A DNA stretch of 64,000 nucleotides from Pseudomonas psychrophila. GTDB taxonomy: Bacteria; Pseudomonadota; Gammaproteobacteria; Pseudomonadales; Pseudomonadaceae. Shown in pieces: positions 17,841 through 27,201 of the stretch (the first letter of the stretch is position 1; each line of letters begins with the position of its first letter). Location of the stretch: positions 99,580-163,579 of the forward strand of contig NZ_JYKZ01000011.1 of assembly GCF_001043005.1 (NCBI RefSeq). Reading direction: 5' to 3'. The translations under genes were made by a program, and so were the position numbers. The notes under the pieces were generated by a model. It was not told the origin of the DNA and searched no databases. It saw only the letters and a list, made by a program, of their open reading frames with translations.

Positions 17841-19627
17841 TTCCAGTTGACCTCGGCAAACAGTGTGGTCTGTGGTACGCCGGGCAGGTAATTACCTTTG
17901 TCGACCGTGCCTTTGGTGCTGGCAAAGTCACTGTCGTAGGTCGCTTGCAGGCGGGTATAGGCGAGGGTTGAGGTCCAATGCTCGGCCAGCTGGCTTTCGA
18001 TGCCCAGCTCAAAGCCGCGGCGCAAGGTGCGGCCGGCGTTTTGGTAAGTGGTACGACCGCCAGTATTGCTTGCAACCACCAGCTCATCTTCAGTGGTGAT
18101 CTGGAATACCGCCGCATTGATTCGTGTGTTGTTTAGCTGGGCTTTCAGGCCCATCTCGTATTGAGTGCTTTCGGAGGGCTTGAGGCCGAAGTTAAAGCCC
18201 CGACCACTGGGCGAGTACGCCAACTCGGCCTGGGTCGGCGTTTCAAAGCCCTTGCCCGCGCTGACATAGCCATGCAGCTCAGGAGTGAAGGCGTACATCA
18301 CGCTCATCGACGGCGTGGCTTTCTCATAGCGTTTGGTGCCGCTGTCGTCGCCGTTGCTCAAAAATTGATCATCGACGTCCATCTCCATGGTGCTGTAGCG
18401 CAATCCGGCCTGCACGGTCCAGTTGTCCAGCGCCCAGTTGGCCTGCACATACGGGTCTAGGCTGCGGGCAGTGTCCACTTCGTCGCGCACCAGCGCACCT
18501 TTGACCCCCAATTGGTTGCCAATGTAGTTGTTGTATCCGTGACGGCTGTCCTGGCTCTGGTCGAAGTCCAGGCCGCCGATCAAGGTCAGGTCACCCGGCA
18601 CGCCATACACCGGTTGCATCCAGCGCAGGCTGCCGCCGTAGAACTTGCGATCGAATTGAACGACGCCACCGCCCTGTTCGTTGCCTGGTGTGCCTTTAGG
18701 AATCGCCAAATACTGAATCACGCTTCGGGTGCCGGTGTAGGCATTGACCTGCAGGGTCGCGTCGCCGATATAGCGCTCGTAGTTCATTCCCAACTGCTGA
18801 TGGTCGATGCTTTTGCGGGTGTTGTAGGTCAGGGCGTTGGGCGTCACGGAGCGCGGGTCGGCCTTGTAGGCGGCCCAGCTTTGGCCCAGCGGGTCTTGCG
18901 TACCGTTCTGCTCAAGGCTGCTGTAGATCAACGCCAGCTTGCTGTCTTCATCGGGTTTGAGGTTGAGCTTGGCGAAGGTCTGGTCACGGCGGGCGGCGCT
19001 GTGGTCGCGGTAGCCGTCGGTGTCCATGCGCGAGGCATCAAGCACAAAGCCCACGTCATCGGTGGCGCCCTCGGCGGTGAGGTGGTTTTTACTCAGGCCG
19101 TCGCTGCCGACTAGCGTTTCGGCGCCAATACGCGGCGGGCCTTCGCCGTCACGGGAGAACATCTGGATCACGCCCCCGGCGTTACTGCCATACAAGGTGG
19201 CTGCCGGGCCGCGCAGAACTTCAATGCGTTCGGCCGTGTCGAGGTTGAAGGTCGCAGCCTGCCCCTGACCGTCCGGGGTGCTGGCGGGAATGCCATCGGC
19301 AATCAGTTTGATGCCACGTACGCCAAACGCCGAGCGGGCGCCAAAGCCCCGGGATGATATTTGCAGGTCCTGGGCGTAGTTCTGACGGTTTTGCACCACC
19401 AGCCCTGGTACGCGGGACAGCACTTCGGAAGCATTGATGCCTAACTGGCCATCCTTGATGTGTTCCTGATTGATGCTGTCGACCGAGTACGGCAGGTCAA
19501 AACTGGGGCTGGCGCTGCGCGAGCCGGTAATGACGCTGGGGTCCAGTTCCAGGGTTTCGGCATGGACCAGGGGCGTCAGGCAGAGGCCTGGCAGCAGGGC
19601 CAGGTGAGCGGGTACGAAATATTTCAT
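17552..19627 (-). CDS. pqqU: TonB-dependent outer membrane receptor, PqqU/YncD type
   Basis: A 691-residue receptor. The ATG at 19627 opens a signal peptide (MKYFVPAHLALLPGLCLTPL, cut near VHA); the longer GTG start at 19669 adds 14 unlikely residues. The plug domain has PGLVVQNRQNYAQDLQ and LRGPAATLYGSNAGGV; the barrel ends in Phe (GAGAQYSF). From memory, these segments and GFETPTQAELAY, LDNLLDRQYVGSVIV and RFYEAAPGR closely resemble E. coli YncD/PqqU, the receptor for the redox cofactor PQQ. Substrate is therefore inferred as PQQ; a siderophore is the alternative. No Fur box was seen upstream. It lies in an accessory insert within the LPS core locus. Confidence 0.85.
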   Translation of the reverse strand: MKYFVPAHLALLPGLCLTPLVHAETLELDPSVITGSRSASPSFDLPYSVDSINQEHIKDGQLGINASEVLSRVPGLVVQNRQNYAQDLQISSRGFGARSAFGVRGIKLIADGIPASTPDGQGQAATFNLDTAERIEVLRGPAATLYGSNAGGVIQMFSRDGEGPPRIGAETLVGSDGLSKNHLTAEGATDDVGFVLDASRMDTDGYRDHSAARRDQTFAKLNLKPDEDSKLALIYSSLEQNGTQDPLGQSWAAYKADPRSVTPNALTYNTRKSIDHQQLGMNYERYIGDATLQVNAYTGTRSVIQYLAIPKGTPGNEQGGGVVQFDRKFYGGSLRWMQPVYGVPGDLTLIGGLDFDQSQDSRHGYNNYIGNQLGVKGALVRDEVDTARSLDPYVQANWALDNWTVQAGLRYSTMEMDVDDQFLSNGDDSGTKRYEKATPSMSVMYAFTPELHGYVSAGKGFETPTQAELAYSPSGRGFNFGLKPSESTQYEMGLKAQLNNTRINAAVFQITTEDELVVASNTGGRTTYQNAGRTLRRGFELGIESQLAEHWTSTLAYTRLQATYDSDFASTKGTVDKGNYLPGVPQTTLFAEVNWKPVDWLSTAVEGMYRSKVYVEDTNSAKAAPAYSVFNWRAKFEQKVEHWTFHQTLRLDNLLDRQYVGSVIVADGNSRFYEAAPGRSWYAGAGAQYSF

Positions 19628-19731
19628 GGGCAAATCGGGGTTCCGTGTGACGCGACCCGTCCAGGGCAACGGGGATGAGGCTAGCAGAGGGCGCGCAGTT
19701 TAGCGGCTGAGGTGGGGATATCCAGTAAAAC

Positions 19732-19765
19732 AAGCACAAGGACATGCCAGGGCATCCTTATGCTT
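19732..19765 (-). terminator. Terminator of the 1,428-residue toxin-like gene
   Basis: An imperfect inverted repeat AAGCACAAGGACATGCC / GGCATCCTTATGCTT, followed on the minus strand by GTTTTACT. It lies between the toxin-like gene and pqqU, so the two are probably separate transcripts. Confidence 0.55.
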
Positions 19766-19791
19766 GGGAGTTTTGAGTCTGAGACGTCGCG

Positions 19792-22700
19792 TTACTGCAC
19801 GTGCGTCATGTTGATGTCTTGCAAGGCATGGATCAGGTCTTTGAGCGTGTCATAACGTTTTTGATGGAGGGTCGGCCAACTGTCGCGCTCGATAAACAGT
19901 TGCCCCCCGGGGTCGGTCTGCAAGGGGGTGTGAATGATTTCGTGGCTGCTGGAGCGATGAATCAACTGCGCGCCGTTGGTTGAAGCATTCTCAAACCGGA
20001 AATAGCCCGGGTCTTTGAGCCGGGTAGTGGTTTGCGCCAGAGAGAGCGCAGGGCGTTTGGGCTGTCTGCCCGGTGTATCGATTTGCAGCCAGTAGTCATT
20101 TTTCAAAAACACGTAATTGTCATGTGCCATGACCGGCGGGATGATTTCCCCTATGTCCTGACGCAAGCCAAGGCTGGTGCCCGGAGCCGTATCCGAAATC
20201 CGCACACCCACAACGCCCTCGAGTTCGGCCAGCCCCGGAATGCCTTCAAACGTGTTGGCATGAGAATTACCCGTGAGGGCAACCCATTTGTGCTCCCCGG
20301 TGCGTGCCTGATGGGCACGAATCGTGCGCGACGCAAAGTAGCTGAACGTTTCATAGCGGGTCAGCCAAGGCGTTTCGCTTGGCGTGCCTTTAGGGAAGTA
20401 ACTGGCCGAGCAATCAATGGCGACAATCTGGATGCCATGCTGTCTGGCCTCACGCACCAGTTGGCTGAATGTGTAGGTGCTGTTGGGATCAAGGCGATGG
20501 CCTAGGTCCTGACTCTGTAGAAACCTGTCCAGCTTCAAGGGCATTTTTCCGGTTTGGAAGTAGTCATCCAGAAGGCTTTGGTGCAAGTCGCTTTGCAGGT
20601 GTTCCATGTAGAGTGTTTTTACATCGCTCGCGGACAACTGGGCCATGTGTTCAATCAAGATTTTTTTGCCCGATTGATGGGCGTGGGTTTCACCCCAGAC
20701 GATGCCATCCGAATGCTCGAACAAGTACTTGAGCAGATCTTGCTGCGTGACGTTGCCTGCCAGTACCGGGCGAGTGACGCGGGGTTTTGCAGGTTTTGTC
20801 AGGTACCAAGCTTTTGCATCCGCCAGCAGTTTGACCCTCAGGTTGATGAACGCCCGATTCGCCGCGCTGTGATGGGAGGTGACATCCATAAATGCGTAGT
20901 CGCCATCCAGGGCGGCGCGGTAGTTGGCGATGATGTCGCCCAGTGTTTCCCTGTATTCACCCGGCATGTCGTAGTCGCTGTATTTGACCGCAGGCGGGTC
21001 GATAGCCAGCCCAGTATGATCGCGGACCAATGGCTCCCAGCGCTTGCTGTTGTCCGCCAGTGTGTGCTTGATTTCCCAGCGCCCGGCGGTGCGTCGCACC
21101 TTGTAAGTTGCGCTGGCTTCGCTGTGCGAGCCCCGTGGTAGTTGCAAGTACCAGGTGCGCCCCAGCCAGCCGCTATAGACCTCAAATACAATGCCGTTTT
21201 GTTGGATGTAACGCATGTTGCTCAGCCGGTAGATGCCTTGCTCGTCAGGGGTGTGACGGCTGAGGTCGACGCCACTGATTCGTGCGCGCTCTATGACGCG
21301 TTCAATTCCAGGTTTTTGCTTGAGCAAGGGTGCGGTCAGGTCGGCATCCCAGAGGCCTGCCGAGAGTTGGCGCAGGGGGATGCGGTACGGCGCGTCAGGT
21401 TTGCGTTCATCCACGGCGCGCCAGAGTTCATCGAGGTTGTCGTACCGGCTACGGTAAAGATTGCCGTGGGAGTCTTTGGTGTAGTGGGTGGTCTGTCCAT
21501 TGCTGGCGAGCGCCTCGTAGACCCCGGCACCGTATGTGTCTCCGGTACGCAGCCTTAGCCCGACACCAGGGGCTGTGCTGGCGCCCCCTGGACTCAATGA
21601 GGGGGAGGGCTGCTTGATACGCTGGCGGATCGTTTTGCCGAATATTGCAGAGCCGGTGAAGTCTGACGCTGCATCAGTCAGGTGAGTGATGGACTCTAAG
21701 AAGTGCAGCAACGCTTCGTTTTTTTCGTCTCGTTGCAGGGCGTCGAGGCCTCTGAGGATCTGATGGATAAACCGCGCCAGTACGATGGGCAGCAACACCT
21801 TGATCGGTAGCGCGAACGAGATGATATCGATTGCCGTCAGCGCTGCGTCGGTTGCGGTGCTGACGTTGCTTTCCCAGGTCGAGGTTGTCTGCTCGTCGGC
21901 ATCGTGAATGGCATGCAGGGCTTCGGTGTCGTAAGACGTTTCGAACAGGTTAGGGCTGATGGCCTGCAGTTGCAGGTGGCTGTCGGTCAGGCCCTGGATG
22001 AGCAGCGGTTTGATATAGGCCTGTTGTGCTGCCGTTACGCGACGCAGCAGGTAGCTGCGCCATTGAGGGCGTGACAGCATCTGGCCCAGCTCATTGCGTG
22101 AGTTGGCGATCAGGAACCAGCGGTTCTCTGAGGCGTCGGGGGTGTAGCACAGCAATTGTTGCGAGCCGGTTGAACTGAAAACCAGGACCCCCGGCAGTGG
22201 TTTGTAGCGCAGCATCAGCAGATGGACTTTGACCTGCGCACCGTTGACACGCGGGCGGCTGCTTTCTGCTGGGTGCTCCAGCGCGGCCCTGACCCACGCC
22301 GCCTGATCGGCGCTCAGAGTGCCCGACAGTCTGGCTTCGAGCAGGTCCAGGCTCAGCTGTGCTTGCTTGAAGGCGACGTAACGCTCCTTGCGCCACTGGG
22401 CCTGTCTGGAGTTGACCAGCAGGTCGTTGAGCCTTTTTTTGTAGTGCTCGCCGATGTCCAGTTGGCGCACCAGGGCTTTGAGGTAGCTGCTGTTCAGCAC
22501 CGGATGCCTGTTGCCCGCGCCATCCTTGACCTGTGCAGTCAGGGCGAAGGTCAGATCCCAGATGCCGACGTTGGACAACGCCAATTCGCTCAGGCTGCGC
22601 CGGGTGGTGTGGTAGCTGATGGCCGGTCCCGTCCTGTCCAGGCTCACCCCGGCAGCAAACCCGGAGCCGCCAGTGGGGTTGATCAGCGGGCCGGTGCGTT

Positions 22701-24078
22701 GGGCCTCTGTGGTCGAGATAAAAATATCGTCGGGGTCTACGTCCATACCGTGGTCTTTTTTGATCTGTTGTCGCAACTCAAGGCGGGCATAACCTAGCAA
22801 TGTGTGTTTACGCCCGATTTCACCCAGGGGGCGGGCGTCGTCGGTCTCGGCCGCCTGGCGTTGGTGGTTCAAACGCTCAACCGCCAGCCGCCATTGGGTT
22901 TTGTCTTCCTCCGAGGCGTTTTTCAACCAGTCGGGCAATTGCCTTTCCACCAGTCGGGTGTAGCGGTTTCGCACAATATTGGTTGGATTGAGGGGCAGGC
23001 TTGAGTTCAGTGACTGGTCGATAGACTCGGATAACAGATCGAGAGACGCGTTTTGCTTCAGGGTGCGTGCCACAGACCAGGCATGGCGCAGGTCGTGTTC
23101 TTGTTTGTGGATCAATTGATTGCAGTAGAAGGTGGGTACGTCATGGTCCTCCACCGGGTGGTAGCTCACGTCCTCATGAGCCATGGCCGACATGCGCTGC
23201 TCTGCCAGTACGCAATCGAGCAGCGCCTCGCGCTGGTAAGGGTCTTTGAGCCGGGCGCTCAGTTCATGGGTAAGCGCGGCGATTGAGTCGAACTCTTGCA
23301 GACCGCTGTTGGGCAGGTAAAACACGACGGTGTGCGGGCTGGCGTCTTGAACCGCACGGATGTCCCGGGGGTCGGCAGAACCCAGGGGGAGATTTCTGCG
23401 GGTGATCACGAATGCGCCATGAAGGGGGCTGGGGTTTTGGGGGGCAGGGCCGGTGAATGCCAGCGTATAAAAGCCGTAGGCGCTGGGGCTTTGTTGCGCG
23501 GATGGCAAGTTGGTATCAGGTAAGAGCTGGTTAATGGCTTCCATCGCGTTGGGGCTAAGGGTGGTGTCTGTGTGGCGTACGGTAGCTTCGGCCCGGATCA
23601 GTTTTTGGGCCAATTGAGCCAGCCAGTCTTTCGGGGTCAGCGCGTTGAGATCGTCATGAGGCGTTCGCCAGAAGTCATTCAAGGCATCCCTCACACACAG
23701 TTCTGGGGAGCGGACTACAAACTCAAGGTACTTTTCAAGCTCCGGGATGGTGATGCCGCTGGCAAGGTCCTGGTCGTCCAGGGTGTAGGCGTCTGTGTAA
23801 ATCCGCGACGAACCCTGGACGAAGGTCGGAACCTTTGCGGTTTGATAACACTGGTCTATGAGGGCGGTCACGGACTGGCTGACGATGGTCGGAAGCTGCC
23901 CGGGTTCGGGCACTGCTTGTGCATTGAGAAAGAGAAAGTCTGTGCAAGTGTCAGCGGGAAGGTGCGGGAAAAACATCCGCAAGCGGTGATCCAGTGACAG
24001 ATCGAGGTTGGGGAGGGCATTGCGCAGCAAAAGCAGTTCGTGTGCTGCATTTGTCAGGTTTTCGAGGGGGGTAGGCAT
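19792..24078 (-). CDS. Giant dermonecrotic-toxin-like protein with ChaN/Tiki-like C-terminal domain
   Basis: A 1,428-residue protein. I chose the ATG at 24078 (AGGACATACAAG upstream) over the GTG at 24120. Three parts can be seen. (1) A ~700-residue N-terminal region shares a segment with the second giant protein at 43331-48019: near residue 130, DALNDFWRTP here matches DALNTYWTQN there. (2) A hydrophobic segment lies at about 745-775 (FALPIKVLLPIVLARFI). (3) The C-terminal region contains VWGETHAHQSGKK (near 1128), TLYMEH, VAIDCSAS and ALTGNSHANTFEGIPGL (near 1271), a motif series like ChaN/EreA-type Tiki-superfamily domains, to which, from memory, part of Pasteurella multocida toxin has been linked. 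No signal peptide, RHS repeat, PAAR domain or neighbouring immunity gene was found. The toxin role is inferred from architecture. Confidence 0.75.
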   Translation of the reverse strand: MPTPLENLTNAAHELLLLRNALPNLDLSLDHRLRMFFPHLPADTCTDFLFLNAQAVPEPGQLPTIVSQSVTALIDQCYQTAKVPTFVQGSSRIYTDAYTLDDQDLASGITIPELEKYLEFVVRSPELCVRDALNDFWRTPHDDLNALTPKDWLAQLAQKLIRAEATVRHTDTTLSPNAMEAINQLLPDTNLPSAQQSPSAYGFYTLAFTGPAPQNPSPLHGAFVITRRNLPLGSADPRDIRAVQDASPHTVVFYLPNSGLQEFDSIAALTHELSARLKDPYQREALLDCVLAEQRMSAMAHEDVSYHPVEDHDVPTFYCNQLIHKQEHDLRHAWSVARTLKQNASLDLLSESIDQSLNSSLPLNPTNIVRNRYTRLVERQLPDWLKNASEEDKTQWRLAVERLNHQRQAAETDDARPLGEIGRKHTLLGYARLELRQQIKKDHGMDVDPDDIFISTTEAQRTGPLINPTGGSGFAAGVSLDRTGPAISYHTTRRSLSELALSNVGIWDLTFALTAQVKDGAGNRHPVLNSSYLKALVRQLDIGEHYKKRLNDLLVNSRQAQWRKERYVAFKQAQLSLDLLEARLSGTLSADQAAWVRAALEHPAESSRPRVNGAQVKVHLLMLRYKPLPGVLVFSSTGSQQLLCYTPDASENRWFLIANSRNELGQMLSRPQWRSYLLRRVTAAQQAYIKPLLIQGLTDSHLQLQAISPNLFETSYDTEALHAIHDADEQTTSTWESNVSTATDAALTAIDIISFALPIKVLLPIVLARFIHQILRGLDALQRDEKNEALLHFLESITHLTDAASDFTGSAIFGKTIRQRIKQPSPSLSPGGASTAPGVGLRLRTGDTYGAGVYEALASNGQTTHYTKDSHGNLYRSRYDNLDELWRAVDERKPDAPYRIPLRQLSAGLWDADLTAPLLKQKPGIERVIERARISGVDLSRHTPDEQGIYRLSNMRYIQQNGIVFEVYSGWLGRTWYLQLPRGSHSEASATYKVRRTAGRWEIKHTLADNSKRWEPLVRDHTGLAIDPPAVKYSDYDMPGEYRETLGDIIANYRAALDGDYAFMDVTSHHSAANRAFINLRVKLLADAKAWYLTKPAKPRVTRPVLAGNVTQQDLLKYLFEHSDGIVWGETHAHQSGKKILIEHMAQLSASDVKTLYMEHLQSDLHQSLLDDYFQTGKMPLKLDRFLQSQDLGHRLDPNSTYTFSQLVREARQHGIQIVAIDCSASYFPKGTPSETPWLTRYETFSYFASRTIRAHQARTGEHKWVALTGNSHANTFEGIPGLAELEGVVGVRISDTAPGTSLGLRQDIGEIIPPVMAHDNYVFLKNDYWLQIDTPGRQPKRPALSLAQTTTRLKDPGYFRFENASTNGAQLIHRSSSHEIIHTPLQTDPGGQLFIERDSWPTLHQKRYDTLKDLIHALQDINMTHVQ

Positions 24079-24234
24079 CTTGTATGTCCTGTGAGTTGAC
24101 GCGTACGTCGGTGTAATCACAGGAAACCCCCAAACGTTCAGGGGCTGGGCTTACATAGATCTAGAATTGGTTGTTGGCGGACTCTGGTGTGAGGCGTGGC
24201 AAATCGCGCTGGGTCATTTGCGGTGTCTTTACGC

Positions 24235-24240
24235 TATAAT
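24235..24240 (+). promoter_or_regulatory. Possible -10 element upstream of the carbamoyltransferase
   Basis: TATAAT, 89 bp upstream of the GTG start, with no good -35 at 16-18 bp spacing. It would start a new transcript for the second half of the LPS cluster, downstream of the accessory insert. Confidence 0.35.
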
Positions 24241-24329
24241 CCCGCTCTTTAGCTGTTTCTCGCCTTGCGGGGGACGCATTAATTTTTCAGGCGCCCGCCG
24301 CCTGCCTGCATTCAAAAGAGGCCCAACCT

Positions 24330-26087
24330 GTGGCATTGACGATTCTTGGCCTGTCCGGCGCCCTCAGCCATGATCCCTCCGCAGCCCTCTATATCGACGG
24401 CAAGCTGGTAGCGGCGGCTGAAGAAGAACGCTTCGTGCGTGATAAGCATGCAAAGAACCGCATGCCCTACGAGTCCGCGAAATTCTGCCTTGAGCAGGCG
24501 GGTATCAAACCTTCCGACGTTGACGTAGTGGCGATCCCGTTCGCGCCGATCAGCTTGTTCGGCAAGGCACGCTGGCATTACGCCAAGCGCTACTGGTACG
24601 CCCCGGACCGCGCCCTTGACGCGATCCTGATGGGCAACCGTCGCTACAAACGCTATCGCAACAAAATCGTGTTCTGCCTTGAGCAACTGGGTTTCGACCC
24701 GAAGAAAATCAAGATCGAACCGGTTGAGCATCACCTGGCCCACGCTTCCAGCGCCTACCACTGCTCGGGTTTCAAAGAGAAAACCGCGATCCTGGGTATC
24801 GACGGCAAGGGCGAGTACGCCACAACGTTCTTCGGCTACGGCGAAAACGGCAAGATCACCAAGATCAAGGAGTTCTTCGATCCGGACTCCCTGGGTGGCC
24901 TGTACGGCGCGATTACCGAGTTCCTCGGTTTCGAGATGCTGGACGGTGAGTTCAAGGTCATGGGCATGGCGCCGTACGGCGACGCCAGCAAATACGATTT
25001 CTCGCGCCTGGCCTCATTTGAAAACGGCGAGCTGGTGATCAATACCGAATACGCCAACGTGATCGGCCTGCGTCGCTACAAAGAGAAAGGCAAGGGGTTC
25101 TACTTCTCGCCAAAACTGATCGAGTGGCTGGGACCAAAGCGCGAAGGCGATATCGCCGACGAGCCGTATATCCACTACGCGGCCAGCATGCAGGCGCTGT
25201 TTGAAAAACTGTCGCTGCAGATGATCGATTACTACCTGGGCGACATTCTTAAAGAAACCGGCAAGATGGCCTTTGCGGGCGGCTGCGCGTTGAACGTGAA
25301 GCTGAACCAGAAAATCATCGCCCGTCCTGAAGTCAAAGAGCTGTTCGTTCAACCTGCCTCCGGCGATGCCGGCACCGCTGTCGGCGCCGCTGCTTACGTG
25401 TCTCACGCTCGCGGCGTGCCGGTCGAGAAGATGGAACACGTCTACCTCGGCCCTGCCTACAGCAACGAAGACGTGATCGCAGCCTGTGCCCGTCACCCTG
25501 GCAAGCCTGCGTATCGCAAGATCGAGGGCACCCCGGAGAAGATCGCCAAGATCATGGTCGACGGCAACCCGGTGGCCTGGTTCCAGGGCCGCATGGAGTT
25601 CGGTCCGCGTGCATTGGGCGGTCGTTCGATCATCGGTTGCCCGAGCAGCGAAGGCGTGGCTGACCGCATCAACGAACAAATCAAGTTCCGCGAGCGCTGG
25701 AGGCCTTTCTGCCCGTCCATGCTCGACACCGTTGGCCCGCAGATGATCAAGGTCGATCACCCGGCACCGTTCATGACCTTCACCTTTGAAGTGTCTGACG
25801 AATGGAAAACCCGCGTGCCAGAGGTTGTCCATGAAGATGGCACTTCCCGTGCCCAGGTGCTCAAGCGCGAATACAACCCGCGTTACTACGACATGATGAA
25901 GGCGCTCGAAGTGCTGACCGGTAATGGTGTGTCGCTGAACACGTCGCTCAACCGTCGCGGCGAACCGATGGTCTGCTCGCCGACCGACGCGCTGAACATG
26001 TTCTTCGGTTCCGATCTGCAGTACCTGATCATGGAAGATATTTTGGTAGTTAAAGACGGCGCCGAGACTTATGAATCGCTCGACTGA
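24330..26087 (+). CDS. wapO: LPS core carbamoyltransferase
   Basis: A 585-residue member of the NodU/CmcH-type O-carbamoyltransferase family, expected to place a carbamoyl group on heptose II of the inner core, as in P. aeruginosa. The N-terminal Kae1-like domain shows HDPSAALYIDGKLVAAAEEERF, the metal-site motif VEHHLAHASSAYH and ILGIDGKGEYAT; the C-terminal domain shows FGPRALGGRSIIGCP and LNTSLNRRGEPMVC. The start is GTG with AGAGG upstream. The symbol wapO is recalled for the PA5005 homologue. It overlaps the following glycosyltransferase by 17 bases. Confidence 0.88.
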   Translation: MALTILGLSGALSHDPSAALYIDGKLVAAAEEERFVRDKHAKNRMPYESAKFCLEQAGIKPSDVDVVAIPFAPISLFGKARWHYAKRYWYAPDRALDAILMGNRRYKRYRNKIVFCLEQLGFDPKKIKIEPVEHHLAHASSAYHCSGFKEKTAILGIDGKGEYATTFFGYGENGKITKIKEFFDPDSLGGLYGAITEFLGFEMLDGEFKVMGMAPYGDASKYDFSRLASFENGELVINTEYANVIGLRRYKEKGKGFYFSPKLIEWLGPKREGDIADEPYIHYAASMQALFEKLSLQMIDYYLGDILKETGKMAFAGGCALNVKLNQKIIARPEVKELFVQPASGDAGTAVGAAAYVSHARGVPVEKMEHVYLGPAYSNEDVIAACARHPGKPAYRKIEGTPEKIAKIMVDGNPVAWFQGRMEFGPRALGGRSIIGCPSSEGVADRINEQIKFRERWRPFCPSMLDTVGPQMIKVDHPAPFMTFTFEVSDEWKTRVPEVVHEDGTSRAQVLKREYNPRYYDMMKALEVLTGNGVSLNTSLNRRGEPMVCSPTDALNMFFGSDLQYLIMEDILVVKDGAETYESLD

Positions 26088-27201
26088 GCGTCATGTGCTG
26101 CAGTTCTGTCACGGCTATGACGGGCCGTTCCTGGACTGCGCGCGCCAGTACGCCAGCCTGTTTTCCGGCACCGGGTATAAGGTCACCACGGTCTTTTTGA
26201 CCGGGGCGGCCGACCCTGAAGTGGCAGCAGGCTGCGATTCTGATGAAGTGCTGTTTATGGAGTTCAGCTCAAAGGCCATTCGTGGCCTGAAGCTGGGCGC
26301 CATCGCGAAGCTGCGCAAGATCGCAGCTTCGCGCAATTTCAGTTTTTGCATCGCCCACCGCTTCAAGCCGATATATATCGCCTTGTTGGCCACTGGTTTG
26401 CCGGTGATTGGCGTACATCACGCATTTGGCGACTATGAGCGGCGCAGTCGCAAACTGTTCGCTCACCTGTTTCGCAAGCGCCTGAGCCTGCTCGGTGTGT
26501 CAGACGCGGTGCGCGACGACATGCGCAAGTGTTTGCCCAAGTGGCCGACTGGCCGTATCAACACGCTCTATAACCGCATCGATATCGATACCGTACAAGC
26601 CGACCAGTTGTCTGGCACTCCGGCGCGTGAAGCGTTGGGGTTGTCGGTTGACGGTTTTATTGTCGGTAACGTCGGCCGTCTGCATCCGGACAAGGACCAG
26701 GCTACGCTGATTCGTGGTTTTGCCAGTGCATTGCCCAACCTGCCTGCTGACAGTCAGTTGGTGATCATGGGCAAGGGTCGTCTGGAGCAGGATCTCAAAG
26801 AACTGGCCCACGAACTCGGGGTCGGCGGGCAGGTGCTGTTTTTGGGCCAGGTGCCCGATGCACGGCGTTATTTCCGGGCCTTTGATGTGTTTGCGTTGAG
26901 CTCCGATCACGAGCCGTTCGGCATGGTGCTGCTTGAAGCCATGGCGGCAGGCGTGCCGTTGTTGGCGACGGCTTGTGGCGGTGCAAAAGAAGTCGTCGAG
27001 GGTGTGGGTATCCTGTTTCCACTGGGCGATGCTGAGCATCTGGCCCAAGGCCTGCAACACTTGGCGCAACTCAATGATGAGCAGCGCCTGGCGTGCGCAG
27101 AGCTGATGCTGGCACGCTTGCATGAGCGTTTCAGCGATGAAGCGGTGCGCGATACCTTCTGGCGCTTGGCGCAAGTCACCGATCTGACTGCGGAGTCCTG
27201 A
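26071..27201 (+). CDS. wapH: LPS core GT4 glycosyltransferase, WapH-like
   Basis: A 376-residue GT-B glycosyltransferase of the cytoplasmic inner-membrane face, matching PA5004 (WapH, outer-core glucosyltransferase) by position. Typical GT4 features: GNVGRLHPDKDQ in the linker and SSDHEPFGMVLLEAMAAGVP with the E-x7-E donor-site pattern. It is paralogous to the gene at 30590, sharing the HxFGxYxR region. It overlaps the carbamoyltransferase by 17 bases and mig-14 by one. Confidence 0.85.
   Translation: MNRSTERHVLQFCHGYDGPFLDCARQYASLFSGTGYKVTTVFLTGAADPEVAAGCDSDEVLFMEFSSKAIRGLKLGAIAKLRKIAASRNFSFCIAHRFKPIYIALLATGLPVIGVHHAFGDYERRSRKLFAHLFRKRLSLLGVSDAVRDDMRKCLPKWPTGRINTLYNRIDIDTVQADQLSGTPAREALGLSVDGFIVGNVGRLHPDKDQATLIRGFASALPNLPADSQLVIMGKGRLEQDLKELAHELGVGGQVLFLGQVPDARRYFRAFDVFALSSDHEPFGMVLLEAMAAGVPLLATACGGAKEVVEGVGILFPLGDAEHLAQGLQHLAQLNDEQRLACAELMLARLHERFSDEAVRDTFWRLAQVTDLTAES

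Noticed and set aside
17082..17971. Plus-strand open frames across the pqqU duplication
   Set aside because: They translate REP hairpins and the reverse complement of the receptor gene; the repetition reflects the DNA duplication.
19628..19791. Fur box upstream of pqqU
   Set aside because: No GATAATGATAATCATTATC-like sequence was found by eye.
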